DNA from: Pseudanabaena sp. ABRG5-3
GTDB taxonomy: Bacteria > Cyanobacteriota > Cyanobacteriia > Pseudanabaenales > Pseudanabaenaceae
NCBI RefSeq assembly: GCF_003967015.1
Contig: NZ_AP017560.1
Span: 2,108,001-2,172,000, forward strand
Length of the DNA stretch: 64,000 nucleotides
Reading direction: 5' to 3'
The first letter of the stretch is position 1; each line of letters starts with the position of its first letter. Made by a program: the position numbers and the translations under genes. Shown here piece by piece: positions 34,794 to 43,892 of this stretch. The notes below the pieces were generated by a model, which was not told where the DNA came from, searched no databases, and saw only the letters and a list, made by a program, of their open reading frames with translations.

Positions 34794-35612
34794 CTAAGCA
34801 AGAGAGACTTGCGTAATACGACCACCACGCTTGCTCAGACGCTGCATAGTGCTAGAGAGTTGATCATAAGGAACCAAGTACTCAGTAGCACTACGACGGA
34901 TTTGAGTAGTCCGTCCGTTATTGGCTTGAATGACACTGACGCGGTAGAGTTGACCACGATCATCACTATTGTTGCCAGCAAGACCTAGACCAAATCCGGG
35001 TGTGCGAATGGCACTAGCAGAATTTTGGGCGAGTTCTGTAGACAACCAAGTAGATCTGTTTTTGCTATGAGCGCGATCGCTGCTAGCATAACCATGATAG
35101 AGACGGAAGATTCTGGTGAAACCAACAGTTCTATCACCAACCTTATTGTTAAATCCACGGAAATAAGGTACAACAGAATCGCCAAAGCTAGCTTCGTACT
35201 CATCAGAATCGATGTAAGAATCGATATCGGCATCATAGCCTTCATTCTGATAGCGATCGAGATGCTCAATTAATTCAGCTTCAGAGTAAGGAGCGCGTCC
35301 TAGCAAATGCTTGAAATTTAACTCAATTACACGGCTGTGGAAGTTGGGATAAAGGAACTTGTTTTTGTACAATTCTGACTTAGCTACTCCACGCACAAAG
35401 TCACGCACTGAGATTTGACCATTGGTCAACAAAGATTCAAGTCCAACCAAACGCTCTGATGCCAAGATGTGGTCATTACCTAGCACATGACGATAAACAG
35501 CGTTAATAACAACCTTTGCATCATCTGCAGAGAAGTTAGAACGCAACTCCAAAGGACTAGCATTGCTATAAGCAGCAGTTCCTAGCTGGGAAGCGGCATT
35601 GGTGATTGCCAT
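34794..35612 (-). CDS. cpcC: Phycocyanin-associated rod linker, copy 1
   Basis: 272 residues with the same two-domain plan as the second copy: PBS-linker domain (about 20-150) and CpcD-like domain (about 215-270, ending RITQVSLA). The first 150 residues are very similar between the copies, while the inter-domain stretch and C-terminal domain differ, which fits linkers for different rod positions. AAGGAAAAC lies before the ATG. Confidence 0.95.
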   Translation of the reverse strand: MAITNAASQLGTAAYSNASPLELRSNFSADDAKVVINAVYRHVLGNDHILASERLVGLESLLTNGQISVRDFVRGVAKSELYKNKFLYPNFHSRVIELNFKHLLGRAPYSEAELIEHLDRYQNEGYDADIDSYIDSDEYEASFGDSVVPYFRGFNNKVGDRTVGFTRIFRLYHGYASSDRAHSKNRSTWLSTELAQNSASAIRTPGFGLGLAGNNSDDRGQLYRVSVIQANNGRTTQIRRSATEYLVPYDQLSSTMQRLSKRGGRITQVSLA

Positions 35613-35830
35613 AGTTTGTTTTCCTTACTTTGTTAATTTTAACTTTAATAAAAATTTAGTTATGCAAAATCCTATGTGTTTATGTAGGTGCGACAGGCTA
35701 TCCACATAAACAAAAAGAAAAAACAAAATGAAAATAGCTAATTAGCAAAAATCTAAACCAAAAGTTTTATAAAAATCAAGTATAAATTGATACAAATACT
35801 TTGTAGGTTTTAAAGATTTTTATATGTAAA

Positions 35831-35870
35831 AAGACGATAAGCCCACCCCGCAGGGTAGACTTATCGTCTT
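35831..35870 (-). terminator. Attenuator-type terminator between cpcA and cpcC
   Basis: AAGACGATAAG pairs exactly with CTTATCGTCTT around an 18-base G+C-rich loop. On the transcribed strand it is followed by TTTTT. It lies 38 bases after cpcA, and likely lets a fraction of transcripts continue into the linker genes, giving excess phycocyanin subunits. Confidence 0.8.
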
Positions 35871-35907
35871 CGGGGCTTTCTAGATTCTGTTTGCAGAATT
35901 AAAAAAC

Positions 35908-36396
35908 CTATACCAACGCATTGATAGCGTAGTCGATGTAGGAATTAGCTTCTAAAGCTGCATCTCCGCTCAAACCATGATTAGCTTTGATGTACTTCAA
36001 AGCTTCAACATACCAGCTAGGAGCAAGGTCAAAAGAGCGGTTGATTTCGGTCAAACCACTGATGAGGTACTCATCCAAAGGACCAGTGCTGCCAGCAATT
36101 AGACAGTAGCTGATGATACGGACATAGTAGCCAATGTCACGAGAACACTTTGCTTTACCACGAGGGGTAGAAGCGAAGTTGTTACCTTGTTGGGTGGTGG
36201 TGTAAGGGAATTTTTGATATACAGCGTTTGCTGCACCTTCAGCCAAGCTGGAAGCCTTAGCACTCAAAGTCTTTGCAGCATCAAGGCTAGCTGCTGCGGT
36301 ACGCAAGCGACCAAAAGCTGCTTGCATTTCAGGTACGCTGATATAACGACCTTGAGAATCGGCTGTAGCAACTGCTTCGGTTAAAGGAGTCTTCAT
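35908..36396 (-). CDS. cpcA: C-phycocyanin alpha subunit
   Basis: 162 residues, the standard length. The globin-like phycobiliprotein fold starts [19 protein letters not shown], binds phycocyanobilin at Cys84 ([10 protein letters not shown]), and ends [13 protein letters not shown]. It assembles with CpcB into trimers and hexamers of the phycobilisome rods on the thylakoid surface. AGAGGT precedes the ATG. Confidence 0.98.
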   Translation of the reverse strand: MKTPLTEAVATADSQGRYISVPEMQAAFGRLRTAAASLDAAKTLSAKASSLAEGAANAVYQKFPYTTTQQGNNFASTPRGKAKCSRDIGYYVRIISYCLIAGSTGPLDEYLISGLTEINRSFDLAPSWYVEALKYIKANHGLSGDAALEANSYIDYAINALV

Positions 36397-36540
36397 GTTT
36401 AATGTACCTCTAAAAAGTTATGTGAGATTAAAAAATGGGTCAGACAAAAAGAAAATTGAGCAAAAAAGAAAGTAAATTAAAGTTTTAATCAGCTTTATAA
36501 ATTGATTTCTAACAGTCAATTACATAAGCTTGAAAAAAAT

Positions 36541-37059
36541 TTAGCCTACTGCTGCTGCTGCCTTGTCAAAATAGCTAGCTACTTCAGCGATAAGAGCGCT
36601 ACAATCGCCACGAGTTACGCCATTAGGATCGTTAGCAAGTGCGATCGCTGCTGCCTTCATCTTTTCAATGCTTACGGCAACGGATCCACCAGGTACGCCC
36701 AATGCGCTGTAGGTTTCACGCAAACCATTGAGGCAACGATCTTCCAATACGCTTGCATCGCCAGCATAGATAGCGTAGGTAACATAGCGAAGGATGATGT
36801 CCATATCGCGCATACAAGCAGCAATACGACGATGAGGATAAGCGTTTCCACCAGGAGTAATCAATTGAGGCTGATCTTCAAATAGTGCGCGAGCAGCATC
36901 TGTAACGATCGCAGAAGCGTTTGATGTAATACGGTTAACAACGTCCAAGCGCTTTGTGCCATCAGCAACCAATTGCTTCAAAGCATCGATTTGAGAATCG
37001 GCAACGAAAGTACCGCGAGTGTCTGCCTGAGCAACTACTTTAGTAAAAGCATCTAGCAT
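36541..37059 (-). CDS. cpcB: C-phycocyanin beta subunit
   Basis: 172 residues, the standard length. Chromophore cysteines are Cys82 (AACMRDMDI) and Cys153 (RGDCSAL), with the methylated Asn72 in GGNAY. First gene of the rod operon, with AAGGAG eight to ten bases before the ATG. The two bilin sites make it CpcB-like; a phycoerythrocyanin beta chain is a less likely alternative because the alpha partner is CpcA-type. The long upstream region probably holds the light-regulated promoter. Confidence 0.97.
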   Translation of the reverse strand: MLDAFTKVVAQADTRGTFVADSQIDALKQLVADGTKRLDVVNRITSNASAIVTDAARALFEDQPQLITPGGNAYPHRRIAACMRDMDIILRYVTYAIYAGDASVLEDRCLNGLRETYSALGVPGGSVAVSIEKMKAAAIALANDPNGVTRGDCSALIAEVASYFDKAAAAVG

Positions 37060-37686
37060 TTAAAGAGTCTCCTTTTTATTAATTAAATATATAAATCGAG
37101 AATGATTCCGAGCCTTTCTATTGTTTGGAGTATTTATTTTGCGAAATATCCAATCCAAGAGAATCCTGAAGTGTCAATTGATTAAAGCGATAACCAAGCT
37201 TCTCAATTTACTTAATGGAACTCAACCTCAACCTTTTAAGTTGTTTTGGGTTCAGCGGCTTTTGGATTGAATTGATTAAAACAACTAATTTGTGCAGATT
37301 TTGTGCAATCAATCAAAAGCGTGGAGATCAAGTTAAATTAAACTTGCAAAAAATATCTGTAAACCTCTATCTAGTAAGCTATCTAAGCGTTTACACGTAA
37401 TTGTTGAATGTAAACCTATCGTTGCATTTGGTTTCATTTCTTTACAATATAAAGATTAGTAACAGACTTGCATTTTGACTTTTTTAACTATATTGATTTG
37501 CTGAATCTTTTGCTGAATCTAAATTATAGATATGTAATTTAGTCATGTCCTCTTTTTTCTTTTTATATAGTTTGCAAAAGTTTGCTTTTAGGTAAACTTT
37601 TATTAAGAATATTAGAGGGTGTAAATCTTTACATTTATTTATGTTCTTAGTAAAAGAGGAGAGATGCTTTGCATCTCTCCTCTTTT
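37060..37686. promoter_or_regulatory. Upstream region of the cpc operon
   Basis: About 630 AT-rich bases between cpcB and the family A element. No gene seen. It should contain the promoter and a long leader of the phycocyanin operon. A hairpin at 37659-37685 (GAGGAGAGATGC / GCATCTCTCCTC, apex GCTTTGC) abuts the family A element. I could not assign -10/-35 boxes with confidence. Confidence 0.5.
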
Positions 37687-37833
37687 AACGTCAGTTCGGA
37701 TTAAGCTGGCAAATTTTAAAAGCCCAAAAGTAAAAGCCTTGCAAAGCAAGGTTTTTACTTTTGGGCTTTGAGAGAGGGTTTGCGTAGCAAACCCTCTCTC
37801 AAAGCTCGTTTCAAATTATCCCGAACTCGCGTT
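37687..37833. repeat. MITE-like double-hairpin element, family A copy 3
   Basis: Ends AACGTCAGTTCGGATTAAGC and, reversed, AACGCGAGTTCGGGATAA, the best-matched terminal repeats of the family. Two inner hairpins with apexes TTGCAAAGCAA and TTGCGTAGCAA. Lies seven bases downstream of the pcyA stop. Confidence 0.85.
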
Positions 37834-37839
37834 CTTTTA

Positions 37840-38577
37840 CTAAACGTAATCAAAAAGCATCGTTGTCATATAGCGCTCTGTCCATTCGCCACCAAAGGAC
37901 TTTTCGAGTACCCGTCGCGTTTTATCATTTTGTTGTTGCTTTTGACAGTAATAGCGATGTCCATCCCGAATCTTACTAATTTCCTCAGAAGTAGTGAAAG
38001 GTATTGTGGCGACTGCTAGTTGACAATGCAAAGTTAAAATTGCTCGCACTCTGTCAAGAAAATCTGCCTCTTCGCGATCGCCTACGGGACGAACAAATAA
38101 ACAAAACTCTGAGAAAATATCGCCCCATTGTGGCAATTCGCGAGGTTGCTGGAAATTGACAACAGGTAAATTAGATAAAGCTTGATGATACTTGGTTGGC
38201 AAAGCAAAGGCGGGATAAAGAGGAGATAGATCGGCGATCGCTGCGCTAATCCCTGCCCGACCTCCAACTAAGTCGGCTCCAAAGATAGGAATGTCATACT
38301 CAGGATTAGGAAACATGACACAGTGCAGAATGTCTAACCCATTACCCACCTGTGCGAGTTCTAAATGCAGCTTCCGAAACTGAGGTGTACTATAACAATG
38401 GTTTTCAATTACTAATTTTTCACCCTCCAAAGCTCCTTCCACATAACCGAGATCCTCTGGAATTTGGTAGGGGGATAAATCCAAATTTTCTCGCCATACA
38501 GTTTCAATACAATTGGCTAAAGTATGAATTAAAGGATATTGTTGCTCTCGCAGAGAAGCTTTTAAAGTTTGAGTCAT
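37840..38577 (-). CDS. pcyA: Phycocyanobilin:ferredoxin oxidoreductase
   Basis: Reduces biliverdin IX-alpha by four electrons from ferredoxin to phycocyanobilin, the pigment of phycocyanin and of many phytochromes. 245 residues, normal length. Typical segments: LGYVEGALEGEKLVIENHCY, RKLHLELAQVG, LDILHCVMFPNPEYDIPIFGADLVGG (with the catalytic Asp and His region) and LPQWGDIFSEFCLFVRP. It lies upstream of the cpc operon in the same direction, so pigment and apoprotein genes are neighbours. Confidence 0.97.
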   Translation of the reverse strand: MTQTLKASLREQQYPLIHTLANCIETVWRENLDLSPYQIPEDLGYVEGALEGEKLVIENHCYSTPQFRKLHLELAQVGNGLDILHCVMFPNPEYDIPIFGADLVGGRAGISAAIADLSPLYPAFALPTKYHQALSNLPVVNFQQPRELPQWGDIFSEFCLFVRPVGDREEADFLDRVRAILTLHCQLAVATIPFTTSEEISKIRDGHRYYCQKQQQNDKTRRVLEKSFGGEWTERYMTTMLFDYV

Positions 38578-38661
38578 GCAGATTTATCTCAAGTTAGTTT
38601 TAAAAATACTTATTTAAGTAATTATTCTCTCATCGTCCGATGTCATAACTTACTATAAAAT

Positions 38662-38713
38662 AAACCCAGATTGTTATGCCGTTCGCGTAGCAAGCGGCAT
38701 AACAATCTGGGTT
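38662..38713. repeat. Perfect-arm hairpin repeat downstream of broken gene
   Basis: AACCCAGATTGTTATGCCG pairs with CGGCATAACAATCTGGGTT, centre CGCGTAGCAAG. Outer flanks (ACTTACTATAAAATAA and TTATAGGCTTACTT) resemble degenerate family C ends. Confidence 0.65.
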
Positions 38714-38858
38714 ATAGGCTTACTTAAATTTATAAGGGTTTTGCATTAGTTTTAATCTGCTTCCAAGCAAAAACTATAGATTGCAATTTATTAGGCAGTC
38801 CGTTTTGAGAAATGTCGTTGTATTGAAATGTTCCTTCTTTGCTAGTGAGGGTGTAGGT

Positions 38859-40168
38859 CTGATTGACTGACAAAAGTCTAGGAAGTACAGTCGAGAGTAG
38901 AAACATAGAACTCAATACGAAAGCTCTTCTGACAATGTTTTGGACGAGAAGCAATAGCAGGATCGGAGTCCAGATAAGAAGTAAAAGAGTAAGAAGGGAA
39001 GAAAGCCCAGTTTTTCGTAAGAGCTGAGTGAATCCAGTTCCAGCCAATCTTGAGATAACTAAGCCCACGAAACCAATGAGGATCAACCAAACGACGAAAG
39101 CCAGAATTGGCAACTGCTAGCCCTTGAGCAGTCAAAAACAAAGTGGTCATGGCAACAACGAAACAAAGGCGGGAAATAGCAGGAGCCGAACGTAAACGCG
39201 AAGATTCCAAGTCAAAGCCATTGGATTTGTCATCCAAGAAATTCTCCTCAATATCGAATCTGAGACCATACTCCCAAAAAGTCTGGATTGATGTGGGTTC
39301 AGTGCTGAGAATATACCAATGCTCTCGGCTATGGGATTCCCAAGCCGCCGCAATATGCATATTGGTAAGACGCTTGGACTCAGTTTTATGGACTTGGACA
39401 TTGTGGAGCAACTTGGCTTCACCAAGACGAAGATGTAATTGGTTGACAGTTTGCCAGCGATTCTTGGGGTGATGTATCCAGAAATTCCCTTTGATCCTAA
39501 TCCGACATTGCCACTTTAATTCACTTACATAGCGCACCAATTCTGGATTAGCAAATCCTCGGTCAGCTAATAAAATTACTTTGACATTCACGGGTAACAG
39601 TTTTGATGCACGTTGAAACATGTCCCGATAGCTACTCATATCCACACTGCTACTGCGATGTTCGATAACACGCCAACATAAGGGCAAGGCTCTTCCCCGA
39701 TGCACTACACACAATCGAATTATGCAGTATTCTTTCCACAGTTGGCTCGTATCAAAACTTAGATAGATTTCTTGCTCTTTCCAGTTTGACAATAACTCTT
39801 TAATCACTGGACTGTAGAGCTTGGCGGGATTGATCCGTGGATTATTTAGCCATCTTGACAGTTGCCTTTGTGTACTTTGAGCGATTAATGCTTTGGTGTT
39901 GATGTGGCTTAGCCATTTTGTTAAATTTACACTCCCTGTGGCGATCATTCCCACCATCATCCACACCATTACTCCTAAATGGCGCACATCTGACCAGTCA
40001 CTGTATTGACTCCCGAATTTTGTTAGTTCATTATAGATACGTGAGGCGTTTTGGGGCATTTGTCCTATGCTCTTTCTTTGATAAAAACAGCATACGCCTC
40101 TTTCTTCTCAATTCTACTCTCTGTATACTTTCTCGCTACTTCTAGTTCTACTTTTGTCAGTCAATCAG
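38859..40168 (-). mobile_element. Complete IS4-type insertion sequence
   Basis: 1310 bases with perfect 19-base terminal inverted repeats (CTGATTGACTGACAAAAGT at both ends, 38859-38877 and 40150-40168). It is flanked by the 10-base direct repeat GGGTGTAGGT (38849-38858 and 40169-40178). Target duplications of about this length are usual for the IS4 family. Confidence 0.95.
38878..40059 (-). CDS. IS4-family transposase
   Basis: 393 residues, DDE type. Catalytic marks are Asp in YLSFDTSQLW, Asp in LLADRGFAN, and Glu in the RFDIEENFLDDKS segment, the Y/F-x-x-E..K-type signature of IS4 enzymes. The frame is intact, so it may be active. The stop lies exactly at the inner edge of the left terminal repeat. 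Confidence 0.93.
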   Translation of the reverse strand: MPQNASRIYNELTKFGSQYSDWSDVRHLGVMVWMMVGMIATGSVNLTKWLSHINTKALIAQSTQRQLSRWLNNPRINPAKLYSPVIKELLSNWKEQEIYLSFDTSQLWKEYCIIRLCVVHRGRALPLCWRVIEHRSSSVDMSSYRDMFQRASKLLPVNVKVILLADRGFANPELVRYVSELKWQCRIRIKGNFWIHHPKNRWQTVNQLHLRLGEAKLLHNVQVHKTESKRLTNMHIAAAWESHSREHWYILSTEPTSIQTFWEYGLRFDIEENFLDDKSNGFDLESSRLRSAPAISRLCFVVAMTTLFLTAQGLAVANSGFRRLVDPHWFRGLSYLKIGWNWIHSALTKNWAFFPSYSFTSYLDSDPAIASRPKHCQKSFRIEFYVSTLDCTS

Positions 40169-40729
40169 GGGTGTAGGTAATGTAATCTGCTGCGCCTCTA
40201 GGTGCTGGATAGCTAAGATTATTGAACTTAGCAATGCTATGTTTCTGCAACAATTTTTTAAACTGTTTTAATTGCTCCAGAGAAACTTTACGAACGCTAC
40301 GTTCAGAATCATTGGTGTCCCCAATGCGTATACGGTTTAAAGTTCCATCATTGAGCAGGATTATTTGATAGGTAGCTCCCGTAATACCACCACTAGATAT
40401 TTCTCGGAAGATTACTGCACGCTGTAATGGCTGCGGTAATTGATTTTGTGGGATAACAACAGGCTTGATTTCAACTTTTTTACTGCTGTAATCAGTGTTA
40501 ATAGGATCGGCAAAAGCAGGAAAATTATGGATAAAGGTTAAGCTACCACTTATAGATAGGATGGTGGTTAATGCTAAAGAAGTCGCAATTTGATTGGGTA
40601 AGATATTAGTCTTTAGATGAGAAAGTTTTGACATATGTTGGGAGCAGCTTCAGGACTATCTACGAATGACGTGACATTGCTTGTAATAGTTCCAATTGAT
40701 CTTATAAATCGGGACGTTGCCTTAATTAA

Positions 40730-41884
40730 TCATTTTTGAGAAGTTAGCGATCGCACGGTGGCTATGACATGATTAGCGACTGTTTCGATCTCATCAAAGG
40801 TATTAAATCTACCAATTCCAAACCGAATGGAAGCATAGGCTAATTCTTGGGAATGACCTAGAGCCATGAGAACATGGGATGGCGCAGTTTTGGCAGCAGT
40901 ACAAGCAGAACCCGATGAAACCGCTACAATTGGTTGCAGGGATTTCATCAAGGCTTGTCCATTGATCTTTGAGAAACTCACATTAAGATTTCCTGCAAGA
41001 CGTTGAGTGGGATGTCCGTTGAGCATAATGCCATCAAGTTCGCATAATCTTTTCCATAGATGTTGACGTAGAGTTAATGTTTGTTTTTGTTCTTCTGATT
41101 GGGAGGCGATCGCAATTTCTAGAGCCTTCGCAAACCCCACAATTTGTGGTGTATAAAGAGTACCTGAACGCATTCCCCTCTCATGTCCACCACCATGTAA
41201 TTGGGGGGCTAGTTTCACTCGCGGATTACGACGACGTACATATAAGGCTCCAATCCCCTTTGCACCATAGATCTTATGGGCAGTTAGTGACATTAGATCA
41301 ATATTCATTGCCATCACATCAAGGGGAATTTTGCCGATCGCTTGAGCAGCATCACTATGAAATAAAACTTGGCGATCGCGACAAATTTGTCCAATTTCAG
41401 CGATCGGTTGCAATATCCCAATCTCATTATTTGCTGCCATTACCGAAATTAAAATCGTATCGGGACGAATAGCTGCTTCTAGTTCCTGTAGATCAATAAA
41501 GCCATTGGGTTGAACTGGTAAATAGGTAATCTCAAAACCAAGGGATTCTAAATAAGCACAGGGATCGAGAATCGCACTATGCTCTGTTTGCACTGTGATA
41601 ATGTGTTTGCCTTTGTGATGATAGGACTCAGCAACGCCCTTGATCGCTAGATTATTCGCTTCCGTTGCTCCACTGGTAAAGATAATTTCTTCAGGGGTTG
41701 CATTGATAGAATTAGCAATGATCTCCCGTGCCAATTTGACTGCGGCTTCTGCTTCCCATCCATAAAAGTGACCAACACTAGCGGGATTGCCAAAGGATTC
41801 TTGAAAATAGGGCAACATCACTTCCAACACTCGTTTATCGACGGGTGTTGTAGCATGACAATCAAGGTAAATCGGTCTTTTCAT
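40730..41884 (-). CDS. iscS: Cysteine desulfurase, NifS/IscS type
   Basis: 384 residues, pyridoxal-phosphate enzyme that takes sulfur from cysteine for Fe-S clusters and tRNA thiolation. Starts IYLDCHATTPVD; TEHSAILDP holds the cofactor-stacking His, SLTAHKIYGAKG holds the Schiff-base Lys, and SSGSACTAA holds the persulfide Cys on a class I loop. There are no isc partner genes beside it. It could supply sulfur to MnmA encoded at 6130. Class I loop length separates it from SufS. Confidence 0.93.
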   Translation of the reverse strand: MKRPIYLDCHATTPVDKRVLEVMLPYFQESFGNPASVGHFYGWEAEAAVKLAREIIANSINATPEEIIFTSGATEANNLAIKGVAESYHHKGKHIITVQTEHSAILDPCAYLESLGFEITYLPVQPNGFIDLQELEAAIRPDTILISVMAANNEIGILQPIAEIGQICRDRQVLFHSDAAQAIGKIPLDVMAMNIDLMSLTAHKIYGAKGIGALYVRRRNPRVKLAPQLHGGGHERGMRSGTLYTPQIVGFAKALEIAIASQSEEQKQTLTLRQHLWKRLCELDGIMLNGHPTQRLAGNLNVSFSKINGQALMKSLQPIVAVSSGSACTAAKTAPSHVLMALGHSQELAYASIRFGIGRFNTFDEIETVANHVIATVRSLTSQK

Positions 41885-41889
41885 ATTAT

Positions 41890-42318
41890 TTACATGACAA
41901 CACAGAAATGGAATAGATCTCCCTCTGTTGCAATCTTCTCAACTTTGGATATGCAATCATCTAAGTCTTCGAGCAACTCTTCAGATAGATGCTCTTTGCC
42001 TTGCTCCAAAAGACTGGCAAGCTCAGACTCATTACTTGCCAGATATTCACGCAAAGCTCTCAACATTGGCAAAGCTTCTGAGGGATTAAACCACGATGCT
42101 CTATCTATCAATACTTCCTCATCGGGAAATTCCTCATCCTCATCTTCGGACATATTTACATCAAAATCCGTCCAGTCGAGAAATGTGGAGAGCTTTGCTA
42201 AGCCTAGGCGATCGCATATAGGATCAAGTTTCTCCACGGCATAAAACAGTGCTGAATGATCCCAGTCATCACCTTCCGTTGTTTTGTTCTTACTTAAGAC
42301 CCAGATTGTCGTTCCCAT
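41890..42318 (-). CDS. Small acidic hypothetical protein
   Basis: 142 residues from the ATG at 42318, which has AGGAG eight bases upstream; a longer GTG-initiated frame reads through a hairpin and is not credible. Starts GTTIWVLSKNKTTEGDDWDHSALFYAVEKLD; strongly acidic centre NMSEDEDEEFPDEEVL. No known family for certain. Last of three small genes following the EndoU gene on the same strand; acidic character fits an immunity or accessory protein, which is inference. Confidence 0.7.
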   Translation of the reverse strand: MGTTIWVLSKNKTTEGDDWDHSALFYAVEKLDPICDRLGLAKLSTFLDWTDFDVNMSEDEDEEFPDEEVLIDRASWFNPSEALPMLRALREYLASNESELASLLEQGKEHLSEELLEDLDDCISKVEKIATEGDLFHFCVVM

Positions 42319-42344
42319 TAATCTACTCCTGTGAAAAAACAACA

Positions 42345-42365
42345 GCCGTCTGCTAAGCAGACGGC
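42345..42365. repeat. Short hairpin between two small genes
   Basis: GCCGTCTGC pairs with GCAGACGGC around TAA, between the genes at 42373 and 42318. Apex of GCTAAGC form. Confidence 0.6.
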
Positions 42366-42372
42366 ACATTAA

Positions 42373-42783
42373 CTATTTATTGATACGGTTCTTTAAGTCA
42401 GCGATAGATGCTAACCAAGCTTCATATTCTTCAGTTTCCTGCCATAATTCGTTTAATTCAGAGTTATCGGCAAGAATACACTCGATCGCTAAATGAGCTT
42501 TTTGAACTAGATCAGTTGATGGCTGAATTTTGTTGTTTTCCACCCACCCATCAAGCCTTTCGGAATAGGCACTCCGTTTGCCCCAGTTGCCTTGCAATCT
42601 TGCAATAACTTCGATTGCTGCGATCGCCTCAGTAGCTTCTGAGGACTCCACCCCTTCTTCACCAGAGTTCAGTACTGCATCAAGGGCAGCCTCAACTGGC
42701 GAAAGGTCATTAACTTTTTCCAGCTCATACGTCCAGTCACAAGCATCATCATTGCCAAAGGAATCAACAGCCCAAGTTCCCAT
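42373..42783 (-). CDS. DUF4259-like protein
   Basis: 136 residues from the ATG at 42783, five bases after the previous gene; a TTG 12 codons upstream is the longer choice. Begins MGTWAVDSFGNDDACDWTYELE, the hallmark opening of DUF4259 proteins, then AALDAVL, AIAAIEVIARL and ECILADNSELNELWQETEEYEAWLASI. Acidic and helical. Family function is unknown; members often sit in toxin-immunity or defence-rich neighbourhoods. Confidence 0.8.
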   Translation of the reverse strand: MGTWAVDSFGNDDACDWTYELEKVNDLSPVEAALDAVLNSGEEGVESSEATEAIAAIEVIARLQGNWGKRSAYSERLDGWVENNKIQPSTDLVQKAHLAIECILADNSELNELWQETEEYEAWLASIADLKNRINK

Positions 42784-42788
42784 AAATT

Positions 42789-43118
42789 TCAACTCATTGT
42801 TTGTAAAAAGATCAAGCAATTTTCTAGAGCTTGTTTAAAGTCAGATAAAGGAATATCTAAAGTTTGTTCGGTTTCGGAAAACTCATTCCAGATCGTTACG
42901 CTTTTAGAAGTGATTTTAAGCCCATAGGCATTGCCTATCCCTTCTAATTCAGTGCGATCGCCCATTTCAATTTCTTGGATTGTTTCTAAAAGATCTACAC
43001 AGACTCCGACAATACCTTGCACTTCTGTCTCAAAGTATTGACCGAGCAGTAGATACTGTGCGTCAGTATCAGCCTTGAAGTAACCGTCTTCATCTTGATA
43101 AAAATGAATGTTAATCAT
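42789..43118 (-). CDS. Small hypothetical protein, possible immunity-type
   Basis: 109 residues, acidic, alternating strands and a C-terminal helix (MINIHFYQDEDGYFKADTDAQY ... SDFKQALENCLIFL). Starts at an ATG with a weak AGGA. 76 bases after the EndoU gene stop with a hairpin between; five bases before the DUF4259 gene. No family recognised. Its position directly downstream of a nuclease gene makes it the first candidate for an immunity protein. Confidence 0.65.
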   Translation of the reverse strand: MINIHFYQDEDGYFKADTDAQYLLLGQYFETEVQGIVGVCVDLLETIQEIEMGDRTELEGIGNAYGLKITSKSVTIWNEFSETEQTLDIPLSDFKQALENCLIFLQTMS

Positions 43119-43139
43119 CAGGTAATCCTAATTTGTATT

Positions 43140-43176
43140 GTAAGGATTGGCGGCGCGAAGCGCCGCCAATCCTTAC
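43140..43176 (-). repeat. Perfect hairpin between EndoU and small genes
   Basis: GTAAGGATTGGCGGCGC pairs exactly with GCGCCGCCAATCCTTAC around GAA. Apex of GCGAAGC form. It may act as a processing or stop site between the nuclease gene and the small genes. Confidence 0.75.
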
Positions 43177-43193
43177 ATATTTAGCGCTATTAA

Positions 43194-43757
43194 TCATCGG
43201 CGATAAATGGGATAAGCGGTGGTAATTGTATTTGTCGTTTTGTTGTAGTAACCCTCGATTTTGAGTCCACTTGGAGAAGTGCCTTGCCAAGGTTCCTTAG
43301 TTTTATTTGCCGAAGCAAAGGCTCCCTGAATTTCTGTCAAAACTTGTGCCTGAGACCAGCGATCAGGGAAAAAGCTGGAACTGGATAATTTGCTGACCCA
43401 TTTACCCGTATTTAGATTGCGAATTTCAACGCGACCTGTATACACACCTTGCGTATTCGGCATACCTGTGAGCTTGACCATTCTCGCATTAGCTGCATCT
43501 TTGCCATTAGGTCGATGATGATAGCCCACTGCTAATCCCTTGCGATTGATTTCCCCTTCAAAAATGTGCTTTTGATTAATCGTGCGTGGCTTCGCGACTT
43601 GGGCTTTGGCAACGGCCGTAGAGTTGAAAGGCTGGACAATCATCGCCGCAGGCTTAGTTGGTAGCTCAGCTACTTGAGGGCTGAGAAAACCTGCGCTAAA
43701 TATTGCCCCCAGTGATGCAAAGCCAACGGCTAATTTAGAGATCATGGGATTTACCAT
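43194..43757 (-). CDS. Secreted EndoU-type nuclease
   Basis: 187 residues. Signal peptide or anchor (ISKLAVGFASLGAIFSAGFLS), a linker, then a bacterial EndoU domain from about residue 60: KHIFEGEINRKGLAVGYHHRP holds two candidate catalytic His, WVSKLSSSSFFPDRW the Lys region, and the end ITTAYPIY the Thr/Tyr substrate site. EndoU domains are metal-independent or Mn-dependent RNases also found as contact-dependent toxins. Here it stands alone and secreted, followed on the same strand by three small acidic genes. Confidence 0.85.
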   Translation of the reverse strand: MVNPMISKLAVGFASLGAIFSAGFLSPQVAELPTKPAAMIVQPFNSTAVAKAQVAKPRTINQKHIFEGEINRKGLAVGYHHRPNGKDAANARMVKLTGMPNTQGVYTGRVEIRNLNTGKWVSKLSSSSFFPDRWSQAQVLTEIQGAFASANKTKEPWQGTSPSGLKIEGYYNKTTNTITTAYPIYRR

Positions 43758-43892
43758 AGTTTTGAAGCTACTCTAAAAAATTGGGTGAAAAATTGAGATA
43801 ATCAATGGCGCAATTTACTTAGGTTTTATGATAAGTCATAGAACCTTAACCATTCAATACAAATCCAATACAAATAAGGAAAATTTTAAACT

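Larger units (their letters stand above)
38730..40634 (-). pseudogene. Secreted hypothetical protein gene split by an IS4-type element
   Basis: The 5' part (40634-40169) encodes a signal-peptide protein (LALTTILSISGSLTFIHNFPAFA), then DGTLNRIRIGDTNDSERSVRKVSLEQLKQF and RGAADYITYT. It is cut by the insertion sequence at 38859-40168. Removing the element and one copy of the 10-base duplication rejoins TYT to LTSKEGTFQYNDISQNGLP and restores one frame of about 194 residues ending at 38730. The interrupted reading frame inside the element stops after two codons, so the native C-terminal 39 residues are lost. Function unknown. Confidence 0.9.

Noticed and set aside
37215-37400. 61-codon plus-strand frame in the cpc leader region
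   Set aside because: No ribosome site and composition like non-coding AT-rich DNA; more likely regulatory sequence.
38730-39113. 127-codon minus-strand frame at the left end of the IS4-type element
   Set aside because: Its first two thirds are a shadow of the transposase; only the last 40 codons are real and belong to the interrupted gene.
41768-42244. 158-codon plus-strand frame opposite iscS and the acidic gene
   Set aside because: Serine-rich shadow of the acidic codons on the other strand.
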